DNA from: Candidatus Cloacimonadota bacterium | GTDB taxonomy: Bacteria; Cloacimonadota; Cloacimonadia; JGIOTU-2 | NCBI GenBank assembly: GCA_014382685.1 | Contig: JACNJG010000112.1 | Location: 1 to 15,701 of the forward strand | Direction of reading: 5' to 3' | Length of the DNA stretch: 15,701 bases | Part shown: one piece after another, positions 1-6,530 of the stretch | How positions within the stretch are numbered: position 1 is the stretch's first letter | How the letters are laid out: each line of letters opens with the position of its first letter | The notes under the pieces: model-generated | Databases searched by the model: none | Told to the model about the DNA's origin: nothing | What the model saw: the letters and a program-made list of their open reading frames with translations, nothing else | Translations under genes and position numbers: made by a program

Positions 1-105
1 ATGAAATGGAGACTGAAATGTAATGAAGACGGGTGTTCTCTGTGGTGAAAAATATTTCCTTGGCGTCCTCTGCGTTCGGTTTGCCTTTGCGCTCTCTGCG
101 TGAAA
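1..105. repeat. Dispersed-repeat debris downstream of argF
   Basis: This gene-free stretch directly follows the argF stop codon. On the minus strand it reads as degenerate CACAGAG/CGCAGAG/GCGCAAAG words (for example ACCACAGAGAACAC at 33-46 and CGCAGAG near 96), a style of short purine-rich intergenic repeat that I recall from many environmental genomes. A related copy in inverted orientation lies at 2097-2119. No ORF or convincing terminator is visible. The argF stop sits right at the repeat edge, so the repeat may have inserted just behind the gene. Confidence 0.55.
33..55 (-). repeat. 23-base repeat, inverted partner of 2097-2119
   Basis: Read on the minus strand this contains ACCACAGAGAACAC and matches 2097-2119 at 21 of 23 bases. 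It sits about 50 bases beyond the argF stop codon. Confidence 0.7.
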
Positions 106-1083
106 TTATATAAGCGTAGCCACCATAACAGCTTCAATTGTCCACAAGCGGTTCTCTGCCTGATCAAAAACTCTTGAAAATCTGCCCTCAAAAACCTCGT
201 CCTCAACTTCGCAGATATCAGGATATTTCTGTGCAGTTCCTGTTTGCAAATTGTGGAATGATGGAAGACAATGTAGAAATATCACATCCTCTTTACCTGT
301 TTTCTTAAGCATGTTCATTGTAATTTTATAAGGTTTCAATAAACTGATACGCTCGGGTATCTTGTCCTCTTCACCCATAGAAGCCCAAATATCCGTATAG
401 ATCACATCGCAATCCTTTATACCTTCTTCAATGGAATCTGTCACAGTAATACGAGCTCCGCTTTCTTTTGCATACACCTCACATTCTTCCACAAGATTCT
501 TGTCAGGAAAAAGAGACAAAGGCGATACCACGCGAAAATCAATTCCGATCTTCGCAGCGCCTATCATAAGAGAGTTCGCCACATTATTTCGTCCATCGCC
601 AACGTAAGCGAATTTCACGTTTCCAAGTGTACCGAGTTCTTCTTTCACGGTCATGAAATCTGCTAATATCTGAGTAGGATGATAAAGGTCTGTCAATCCG
701 TTCCACACAGGAACACCGGAATATTCAGCGAGAAGCTCGACAGTTTTCTGCTTGAAGCCGCGGAACTCGATGGCATCGAACATTCTTCCGAGCACACGTG
801 CAGTATCCTCAACTGATTCCTTTCCGCCAAGCTGGATATCGTTTTTTCCAAGATACTCGGTATGAGCTCCCTCGTTCACAGCAGCGGTAACAAAAGCACA
901 ACGGGTTCGAGTCGAACTTTTCTCAAAAAGCAGTGCAATATTCTTGCCCTCGAGTTTCTTTTGCAATGTACCGTGTGCTTTATGCTCTTTGAGTTCAAGA
1001 GCTGCCTCAATAAGATAAAGGATCTCCCTTTTGGAAAAATCCTTCAATGTTAATAAACTTCTTCCTTTCAAATTTACAATCAT
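106..1083 (-). CDS. argF: Ornithine carbamoyltransferase
   Basis: The product transfers the carbamoyl group of carbamoyl phosphate to ornithine to give citrulline in arginine synthesis; it is cytoplasmic, and the family is normally trimeric. At 325 residues it has the usual family length. Visible motifs in order are the carbamoyl-phosphate loop SSTRTR (56-61), HPTQ (135-138), the ornithine-side motif DIWASMGEE (231-239) that distinguishes it from aspartate carbamoyltransferase, the active-site HCLP (271-274), and the C-terminal FDQAENRLWTIEAVMVATL that is typical of the family end. The ATG start at 1081-1083 has a strong Shine-Dalgarno sequence, GGAGG (1088-1092), four bases upstream. It lies 15 bases behind kdsD and is almost certainly co-transcribed with it, an odd partnership because no other arginine gene is present. 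An argI-type catabolic role cannot be excluded from sequence alone. Confidence 0.95.
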   Translation of the reverse strand: MIVNLKGRSLLTLKDFSKREILYLIEAALELKEHKAHGTLQKKLEGKNIALLFEKSSTRTRCAFVTAAVNEGAHTEYLGKNDIQLGGKESVEDTARVLGRMFDAIEFRGFKQKTVELLAEYSGVPVWNGLTDLYHPTQILADFMTVKEELGTLGNVKFAYVGDGRNNVANSLMIGAAKIGIDFRVVSPLSLFPDKNLVEECEVYAKESGARITVTDSIEEGIKDCDVIYTDIWASMGEEDKIPERISLLKPYKITMNMLKKTGKEDVIFLHCLPSFHNLQTGTAQKYPDICEVEDEVFEGRFSRVFDQAENRLWTIEAVMVATLI

Positions 1084-1098
1084 GTATCCTCCGCTTTT

Positions 1099-2070
1099 CT
1101 AATTCTCCGGTACTATCCCTGCTCGAATAAGGTCATGCATATGCAACATTGCTATCGGTTTATGGTCTTCATCTATAATTGGTATCATTGTGATTGAATA
1201 TGTTTCCATTACTTCGAGTGCTTCGATACCTGAGGTATCCGGTTTGATCGCCTTTGGGTCTTTTGTCATGAGCATGTGTACTTTTTCATGAAAAGGACTC
1301 TCAGAGTTTTGAAATATTCTTCGCAAGTCGCCGTCAGTTATTATTCCAGTCAGCATGCCCTGTTCATTAATGATGCTCACACAACCCAATCCCTTTGAGG
1401 TCATCTCCAGGATCGCTTCTTTGAATGTAGCATTTTCTGAGATAATTGGATTTTCTTCACCTTGATGCATAACATCGCTAACTGCCAGAAGCAGGCACTT
1501 GCCAATTGTTCCTCCGGGATGAAGGAGAGCAAAATCATCATGACAGAACTTCTTTTCCTGCAATACAATGGTTGCAAGCGCATTTCCCATTGCCAGTGCA
1601 GTGGTTGTGCTTGCCATCGGCACGAGCCCGAGTGGTTCTAACTCCTTTGGAACACCGATGTCTATTACCACATCGCTCATTCTGCTAAGTGAGGAATTGG
1701 GATTACCGGTCAAACATATAACGGGAATGTTCTTTCTTTTAAAATATGGAAAAATTTCTATCAATTCAGAAGTCTGTCCACTATTCGAGATCATCATTAC
1801 TATATCGCTGTCATCCACCATACCGAGATCGCCGTGAATGGCTTCTGCGGGATGAAGGAATATCGAGGGTGTGCCTGTGCTGGCAAAAGTTGCAGATATT
1901 TTTCTGCCGATAATACCGGTTTTACCCATACCCGTAATTACAATTTTGCCTTTGCAGTTCAGGATAAGTTCGAGTGCTCTGTCGATATTTTCATCGAGCT
2001 TTTCGGCAATTGCTTCAACTGCCTGTGCTTCCTTTTTCAGAATCTCTTTTATCTCATTTCTATTTTTCAC
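1099..2070 (-). CDS. kdsD: Arabinose-5-phosphate isomerase (SIS + CBS pair)
   Basis: The product interconverts ribulose 5-phosphate and arabinose 5-phosphate, the first step towards Kdo, the sugar that links lipid A to the LPS core. The N-terminal SIS domain (about 40-190) shows GMGKTG, HPAEAIHGDLG, SNSGQTSE, the STTTALAMGNALA stretch and HPGG, whose His corresponds to the proposed catalytic residue of the family. Two CBS domains follow (about 205-320), as in full-length KdsD/KpsF/GutQ proteins, and the 323-residue length fits. The start is GTG at 2068-2070, with AGGGG a few bases upstream (about 2076-2080). The LPS genes on the far side of the window support the Kdo role. GutQ-like or capsule-specific KpsF isoforms are alternatives that sequence alone does not separate. 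Confidence 0.93.
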   Translation of the reverse strand: MKNRNEIKEILKKEAQAVEAIAEKLDENIDRALELILNCKGKIVITGMGKTGIIGRKISATFASTGTPSIFLHPAEAIHGDLGMVDDSDIVMMISNSGQTSELIEIFPYFKRKNIPVICLTGNPNSSLSRMSDVVIDIGVPKELEPLGLVPMASTTTALAMGNALATIVLQEKKFCHDDFALLHPGGTIGKCLLLAVSDVMHQGEENPIISENATFKEAILEMTSKGLGCVSIINEQGMLTGIITDGDLRRIFQNSESPFHEKVHMLMTKDPKAIKPDTSGIEALEVMETYSITMIPIIDEDHKPIAMLHMHDLIRAGIVPEN

Positions 2071-2096
2071 TTTTACCCCTTAATACTTCATATAAT

Positions 2097-2119
2097 ATAT
2101 TTCTTACCACAGAGAACAC
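2097..2119 (+). repeat. 23-base repeat, inverted partner of 33-55
   Basis: This segment ends in ACCACAGAGAACAC (2106-2119). The reverse complement of 33-55 matches it at 21 of 23 positions. The two copies face each other across the kdsD-argF pair. Confidence 0.7.
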
Positions 2120-2154
2120 TCTAAAAGATATTTAACCACACGTCTTCGCTTCGC

Positions 2155-2170
2155 TACGCCGATGCAGGCG
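2155..2170 (+). repeat. GC-rich dispersed element, copy 1
   Basis: The sequence TACGCCGATGCAGGCG shares 13 of its first 15 bases with the element inside the gene at 6277-6291. It stands out as GC-rich in an AT-rich spacer. Confidence 0.55.
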
Positions 2171-2196
2171 AAAAACACGAAAAAAGAAAGAATAGT

Positions 2197-2226
2197 ACAC
2201 AGATTAACGCTGATGAAGCAGATAAG
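2197..2226 (+). repeat. ACACAGATT...GCAGATAA word, left arm
   Basis: The segment begins ACACAGATT and ends GCAGATAAG. The same two words, in the same order and at the same overall length, appear on the minus strand at 2345-2374, forming an imperfect inverted pair about 120 bases apart. Confidence 0.55.
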
Positions 2227-2296
2227 AACTGATACAGAAAATAAATAACAATTTAGTTTTTCACATTGATTTTCTTTTTATGAAAATTCGTATTAA

Positions 2297-2314
2297 TCCG
2301 CCTACCACGGCGTA
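2297..2314 (-). repeat. GC-rich dispersed element, copy 2
   Basis: Read on the minus strand this is TACGCCGTGGTAGGCGGA. Its first 15 bases match 6277-6291 at 14 of 15 positions, so an almost identical element occurs both between genes and inside a coding sequence in this window. Confidence 0.65.
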
Positions 2315-2344
2315 ATGAAATGAAGTTGGGTGGATAAAATTTTC

Positions 2345-2374
2345 TTTATCTGCGAAAATCTGCCCAATCTGTGT
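2345..2374 (-). repeat. ACACAGATT...GCAGATAA word, right arm
   Basis: On the minus strand this reads ACACAGATT, then GCAGAT, then CGCAGATAAA. It pairs with 2197-2226 as an imperfect inverted repeat; the outer nine bases are identical and the GCAGATAA end is shared with a one-base shift. Confidence 0.55.
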
Positions 2375-2516
2375 GGATCTGCGTTCAATTTCTTTTAACT
2401 TTTTTATACTCACTTTTTCTATACCTGCTTATTCTCATTTTTCTGTATAATGAGTGGTATATGTTCACGGATACAAGGGTCGTTATGTTCCGTCAAATTT
2501 TGTATATACTTTTCTC

Positions 2517-2548
2517 TTGACATACTCTAAATTGGTATTCCTTAATAT
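2517..2548 (+). promoter_or_regulatory. Candidate promoter of the M23 peptidase gene
   Basis: A perfect TTGACA lies at 2517-2522 and TAATAT at 2543-2548, about 30 bases before the ATG. The spacing of 20 (19 if TTAATA at 2542-2547 is used) is longer than ideal, so this is a tentative call. Confidence 0.35.
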
Positions 2549-2579
2549 CAAACATAAATTTTGATCGGAGATCGACACA

Positions 2580-4646
2580 ATGAAAAAAATGATTCTAATC
2601 TCAATGGCACTAATCTTGCTTATTGCATCGAACTGCTTAGCAATCGGGCTAAATCAGTATGGGCACATCACAAATGATATGCAAAAAGAAGATGTCAAAT
2701 ATAGCATTGAGAATGGGATATTCACCGTTAGATGCGATGATCATGTATTTGAAGGAAACTCGTTTTTCCACACTGAATCAGGATATCTCACACTTATCAC
2801 ACTTGAAGATAATGTGCATTCAATACTACGACTATATAAAAATGACGGAAAACTTCTCTATGAAGAAACCTATCAGAAAATTGTAAATATATCCCTCTCT
2901 GAGAACGGAAAATTTATAGCATTTTTTGATGGAAAAGGAATTGTTGTGCTTAAAGATGATGCTTCAGAAATCAAAAATTATTCGGGTTCAATAATTTTTG
3001 CAGTTGATGATCTTGGACAGCCGGTATATTACAATGCTGAACAAAAAATGATAAACTACAGATCATTTTCAACTCCCTTAAATGAATATCCACATCAAAT
3101 TCTTTTCCTGAACCAGAAGCCCGTGATCTGTACAAAAAATTCAATAAATCTGCTAATTGACAGAAAGCTCAATCCTCTTTATACTTCTAAAGATACAATA
3201 TTTGAAGTAAAAGTTATTAATTCAGAACTATATTTTGTTGAAAGAAAAAATTGTAATAATTCTTTTACTTTTGAGCTTTATCATTACACAGATAAAGAAT
3301 CCATATCAAAGATAGATGAGAAAATACTTGCTCTTTCCACGATAAAAAGCCACGATACTATTGTTGCTCCGCTGGATTACGGCACTATTGGTAATCCTTT
3401 TCCGATCGGTAACAGCTACGCAGAAATTCAGCAATATGGCTACACTCCCTATTTACATCCTGGTGTAGATTTTCTCGGTGATGATTATCAGAATGTCTAT
3501 GCAGTGAAACCAGGTTACATAAAAGCCGTGCTGACAACAGGTGGCTCTGCTTACTGGCGAATTGGCATTTCCAACGAAAATACTTCAGCAGAATCTGAAG
3601 GTTATCTTTATGCTCATCTCAATCAGAACTCAATCCCCTATACTGTCGAGGATTCAGTACAGGCAGGTGATTTGCTTGGAACTCTTTATCCCTGGGGCTA
3701 CTATGATTTCACGCATATTCATTTTGGACGAATTACCTGCTCGGGTTCAACATGGAACGGCAACTGGTGGACCACAGACAATCCGCTTGTCGATGTAGGT
3801 AATATTACAGATACTACAGCTCCAATCTTTGAAAATGCTTATGGCTCTAATCTCTTTGCCTTCCGTACTGAAGGCGGGATATATCTCGATCCAACCAATC
3901 TTATGGGTGAAATCGACATCATTGCAAAATGCCATGACATTGCAAATTCCACATGGAAGATCGATGTCTGGGATCTCAGGTTCAAGCTCCATCCTGCAAG
4001 CAACCCCGATTCAACTATTTACGAGCGTTTCTCCTTTGCCTACGACATGCCTTTGGACACCTATATTTCCGGCACATTCGATGAGATGGTGCTTTACACA
4101 TTGTACTCTCGCGACGGAACATGCTATTCGATCGGCGATTACAACACCCGCGATTATTATCATATAATAACAAATTCCGACGGGGATTCCGTGATCACTA
4201 TTTATGATGAATATGAAAATCTTAATACGAGCCAATTTCCCGACGGGCAATATATTCTTGAAGTTATAGCACGCGACTGCTCCATGAACGAGACCTCTGC
4301 TTCTATGACCATAACATTTGATAATGTCTCTGCTGATGAACCTGAAATCCATGAAAATCTCATTCAAACTGTGTACCCTAATCCATTCAATCCCGATATT
4401 CACGGAACTATGTGCATTTCATTTCCTTGCACAGATCACACAGCCAACACACAAATTCACATATATAATTCTAAAGGACAGCACGTCAAAACCATTTTGG
4501 TTGAAAAACCTGTTGACAAATATACTGAGATTTACTGGAATGGTTTTGGTGATCAGAATATTCCACTTCCCACCGGAATCTACTTCTCGGCAGTTGTTCA
4601 GGAACAAGAAATCTCAAATTTAAGTAAGATCATTATCCTACGATAA
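2580..4646 (+). CDS. Secreted M23-family metallopeptidase with C-terminal sorting domain
   Basis: This is probably a zinc endopeptidase acting outside the inner membrane, in the LytM/lysostaphin class that usually cuts peptidoglycan cross-bridges. A Sec signal peptide is evident at 1-22. Residues about 30-260 look beta-rich and repetitive (short strand-turn units such as SLSENGKFIAFFDGKGIVVL), possibly propeller-like. The M23 domain spans about 260-405 with all expected metal and catalytic positions: H293 and D297 in HPGVDF, H346 in YAHL, and H379/H381 in HIHFG. An Ig-like beta region follows (about 410-590). The C-terminus (594-688) carries YPNPFNP (599-605), IYNSKGQHVK, W-G-F-G-D and LPTGIYF, which is a FlgD-like, type-A-sorting-like domain. 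The ATG is preceded by GGAG (2567-2570) at nine bases. Use of a type IX-like secretion route is inference from this tail alone, and the substrate is unknown. Confidence 0.88.
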   Translation: MKKMILISMALILLIASNCLAIGLNQYGHITNDMQKEDVKYSIENGIFTVRCDDHVFEGNSFFHTESGYLTLITLEDNVHSILRLYKNDGKLLYEETYQKIVNISLSENGKFIAFFDGKGIVVLKDDASEIKNYSGSIIFAVDDLGQPVYYNAEQKMINYRSFSTPLNEYPHQILFLNQKPVICTKNSINLLIDRKLNPLYTSKDTIFEVKVINSELYFVERKNCNNSFTFELYHYTDKESISKIDEKILALSTIKSHDTIVAPLDYGTIGNPFPIGNSYAEIQQYGYTPYLHPGVDFLGDDYQNVYAVKPGYIKAVLTTGGSAYWRIGISNENTSAESEGYLYAHLNQNSIPYTVEDSVQAGDLLGTLYPWGYYDFTHIHFGRITCSGSTWNGNWWTTDNPLVDVGNITDTTAPIFENAYGSNLFAFRTEGGIYLDPTNLMGEIDIIAKCHDIANSTWKIDVWDLRFKLHPASNPDSTIYERFSFAYDMPLDTYISGTFDEMVLYTLYSRDGTCYSIGDYNTRDYYHIITNSDGDSVITIYDEYENLNTSQFPDGQYILEVIARDCSMNETSASMTITFDNVSADEPEIHENLIQTVYPNPFNPDIHGTMCISFPCTDHTANTQIHIYNSKGQHVKTILVEKPVDKYTEIYWNGFGDQNIPLPTGIYFSAVVQEQEISNLSKIIILR

Positions 4647-4675
4647 TGTAGTTTGTTTTATTCTTAAATAGGATG

Positions 4676-4707
4676 TTTTGATTGTATGGAAACAATCAAA
4701 AATTTTT
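4676..4707 (+). terminator. Hairpin between the M23 gene and the next gene
   Basis: A perfect 10-base stem, TTTTGATTGT (4676-4685) with ACAATCAAAA (4692-4701), closes a six-base loop and is followed by ATTTTT (4702-4707). It lies 30 bases after the M23 stop and 29 before the next start, so it may terminate or attenuate transcription. The stem is AT-rich and therefore weak. An ATG in its loop opens an 18-codon extension of the next ORF that I reject as the start. Confidence 0.5.
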
Positions 4708-4735
4708 ATTACCCTCCGAATTATCAGGAGGTAAC

Positions 4736-6508
4736 ATGAAAAAAGATAGCTTTTTACATGACCGGCACTTTCAGCTTCTCTATCTTGCTTTGCTCACTTC
4801 TCATAAAGTAAAGCCGCTAAGCCGCTGGGAAAAACCAATTGGCTACAAAGAGAAGCATTTACTTAAAAAGTTTGATCTTGCTGTAGAACCTGTTACCAGA
4901 TATTGCGAAAATGGAGAAAAGATCGAAGAGGTCATTTTCAGTAAAAGCTCGAGATATCTCGCAGCTTATACCCGTCATTTCGATCATAAACCGCTTATGA
5001 TCACACACGCACAACGAAAGGTGGAAGGATTTCTTTTTGGCTATCCTTCATGCTGCGTTAAAAATTTTATTCAAAATGGATACACACACAATAAGTATAT
5101 AGATAAAGAACAAAAGCTGCTCTTCCACTGGATCTGTCCGGATTGCAGGATATCTTCCTCCTTATTTCCTTTGTATGAATCAATATTTAATGAATGTCAT
5201 GAGCTTTTTAGATCTGAATATTCTACAAATGTACAATCCCCATTTGCAAAAGTTTTCAAGAAAGCACTTCCTTATGCTGCAGCGCTTACATTTTCTCTTG
5301 GCACTCTTTCTCAACTTCATGCTGATTTACACTGGGTTCCTGTACCTGGTGATGATGACAATGACTATCTCACAAACAGCGAAGAATTGATAACCGGCGT
5401 ATTCCCAAGTGGAGAAACACATACTATTGCCCAAAATAATAAAGCTATTATCGACAGCTTGCCAAGAGGAGTTTCAACAAATTTCTGTTACGTGATCGAA
5501 CATCCCGCTTATGGATTTCATAACTGCCCGATCTGTGGAGAAGCACATAATATGGGTTATGTATCAGTGCATAATCCTATGCATGAACTCGAAATAGATA
5601 TCCCCTATATGGCTCTTCATTTTATGGAACATGGTTCGTTTTCCTATATTATTGGAGATGACACTACCCGCATTGATATTCCACTTCTCAATAAAACCAT
5701 TGCACCACTTGATACTCTACATCATGCACTTGCTACACCTAATGATCCCGATAATGATGGATTGAATAACACTGCTGAGCTATACTTTGACATGGAAATT
5801 GATAACCCTTACACGCATAATATCGGCATCAATGACGGACACGAGATCGCTCAAGCACTTATAGAAAATATCTCAATACTGCCTGTTATTCCTTCTGGTA
5901 CTACTCCTCCAATTGATTCCATTTATATTGAAGCTCAACTCGTCTGGGGAGTTGAAGATTGTACTATTTGCGGAAGAACTCAAAATATGGGTACTGCAAC
6001 CATTCACAATCCTCTTCAAGGTACTTCAATGTCCTTTCCCTTTATGGGCTTACACTATATATCTCACGGAAGGTTTGTGTATGATGGTACAGCAAATCAA
6101 GGCGAGATCGATCCCATTGAACTTTGTGTACTTCTTGAAATGGACCTTGCTGCAATCGAAGAGCTTCCTGAAATTGCCCAAAAGCATGGTTACCATGTCA
6201 TGAACTTTCCCAATCCTTTCAATACAACAACAACGATCAGTTTTGAAACCACCCGTCATCTCCGCCAGCTGGCGGATACGCCGTGGCAGGCAAATTATCA
6301 CGAATTGTCGAGAATTAGTATATACAATATAGAGGGACAGCTTGTGCGAGAATTTCTCCCCGTCTCCCCCTCACCTGATCACCAAGTCTCAGTTTTCTGG
6401 GATGGTACAGATGTTCATGGAAATGCAGTTCCATCGGGAATCTATCTATTGAAAGCGGAGATCGAAAATTCAGAAAAGGTATGCAAAAAAATTGTTCTGA
6501 TCCGCTAA
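4736..6508 (+). CDS. Multidomain surface protein: GYPSCC domain, internal signal segment, duplicated CxxC/HxxxHG units, sorting tail
   Basis: I do not recognise a function. ATG at 4736 is chosen because AGGAGGT (4726-4732) lies directly upstream; the product is 590 residues. Residues 1-170 form a soluble-looking domain with HFDHKP, GYPSCCV (C106, C107) and CPDC (C134, C137), reminiscent of small uncharacterised GYPxCC proteins (DUF483-like, from memory). Only then, at 172-196, comes a signal-peptide-like segment (KKALPYAAALTFSLGTL...LHA). Outside it lie two tandem units of about 120-135 residues. Each has an Asp-rich loop (DDDND at 206-210; DPDND at 337-341) and a module with CxxCG, NMG, HNP and LHxxxHG: C264/C267/H295/H299 and C409/C412/H440/H444. 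The tail (from about 489) shows FPNPFN, IYNIEGQLV and PSGIYLL. Residues 509-519 are encoded by a GC-rich repeat. Metal binding and surface location are inferred. Confidence 0.82.
   Translation: MKKDSFLHDRHFQLLYLALLTSHKVKPLSRWEKPIGYKEKHLLKKFDLAVEPVTRYCENGEKIEEVIFSKSSRYLAAYTRHFDHKPLMITHAQRKVEGFLFGYPSCCVKNFIQNGYTHNKYIDKEQKLLFHWICPDCRISSSLFPLYESIFNECHELFRSEYSTNVQSPFAKVFKKALPYAAALTFSLGTLSQLHADLHWVPVPGDDDNDYLTNSEELITGVFPSGETHTIAQNNKAIIDSLPRGVSTNFCYVIEHPAYGFHNCPICGEAHNMGYVSVHNPMHELEIDIPYMALHFMEHGSFSYIIGDDTTRIDIPLLNKTIAPLDTLHHALATPNDPDNDGLNNTAELYFDMEIDNPYTHNIGINDGHEIAQALIENISILPVIPSGTTPPIDSIYIEAQLVWGVEDCTICGRTQNMGTATIHNPLQGTSMSFPFMGLHYISHGRFVYDGTANQGEIDPIELCVLLEMDLAAIEELPEIAQKHGYHVMNFPNPFNTTTTISFETTRHLRQLADTPWQANYHELSRISIYNIEGQLVREFLPVSPSPDHQVSVFWDGTDVHGNAVPSGIYLLKAEIENSEKVCKKIVLIR
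5351..5713 (+). repeat. Protein-level tandem unit 1 (Asp loop + CxxC/HxxxHG module)
   Basis: This encodes residues 206-326 of the surface protein. The order is DDDNDYLTNSEE, a short helix-like stretch ending in LP, CPICGEAHNMG, HNP, PYMALHFMEHGSFSY and a D-I-x-L ending. The first Cys to the first His of HxxxH is 31 residues, exactly as in unit 2. Confidence 0.75.
5744..6148 (+). repeat. Protein-level tandem unit 2 (Asp loop + CxxC/HxxxHG module)
   Basis: This encodes residues 337-471. The order is the same as unit 1: DPDNDGLNNTAE, INDGHEIAQALI ending in LP, CTICGRTQNMG, HNP, PFMGLHYISHGRF and a D-P-x-x-L ending. The Asp loop is longer and closer to a thrombospondin-type-3/calcium-loop consensus than in unit 1. 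Confidence 0.75.
6261..6291 (+). repeat. GC-rich palindromic element inserted in frame in a coding sequence
   Basis: A perfect 16-base palindrome, TCCGCCAGCTGGCGGA (6261-6276), is followed by TACGCCGTGGCAGGC (6277-6291). The latter is found at 14 of 15 identity on the minus strand at 2297-2314 and at 13 of 15 at 2155-2170. The element is 23 G+C in 31 bases, inside an AT-rich gene, and encodes residues 509-519 of the surface protein between the ISF and IYN strands of its sorting domain. Confidence 0.7.
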
Positions 6509-6530
6509 TGAAGCATAACTGAGGTTCTCA

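Larger units (their letters stand above)
2071..2579. other. Divergent intergenic region rich in short repeats
   Basis: These 509 bases separate kdsD (minus) from the M23 peptidase (plus) and hold no credible gene. They contain a 23-base copy of the ACCACAGAGAACAC repeat (2097-2119), a GC-rich TACGCCG..GCAGGC element (2155-2170), an ACACAGATT...GCAGATAA word (2197-2226), a second GC-rich element in the opposite direction (2297-2314), and an inverted copy of the GCAGATAA word (2345-2374). A perfect TATAAT occurs at 2446-2451, but without a good -35 box. A better candidate promoter for the peptidase lies at 2517-2548. Promoters for kdsD must also lie here, but I cannot place one with confidence. 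Confidence 0.6.

Noticed and set aside
2440..2460. TATAAT at 2446-2451 as a promoter of the M23 gene
   Set aside because: No acceptable -35 box lies 16-18 bases upstream; the TTGACA at 2517 is a better, though still tentative, candidate.
4011..4403. 130-codon open frame antisense to the M23 gene
   Set aside because: No motif and no ribosome site; it lies within a well-supported coding sequence on the other strand.
4682..4735. 18-codon N-terminal extension of the surface protein
   Set aside because: The extension runs through a hairpin stem, and the next Met at 4736 has a strong AGGAGGT directly upstream.
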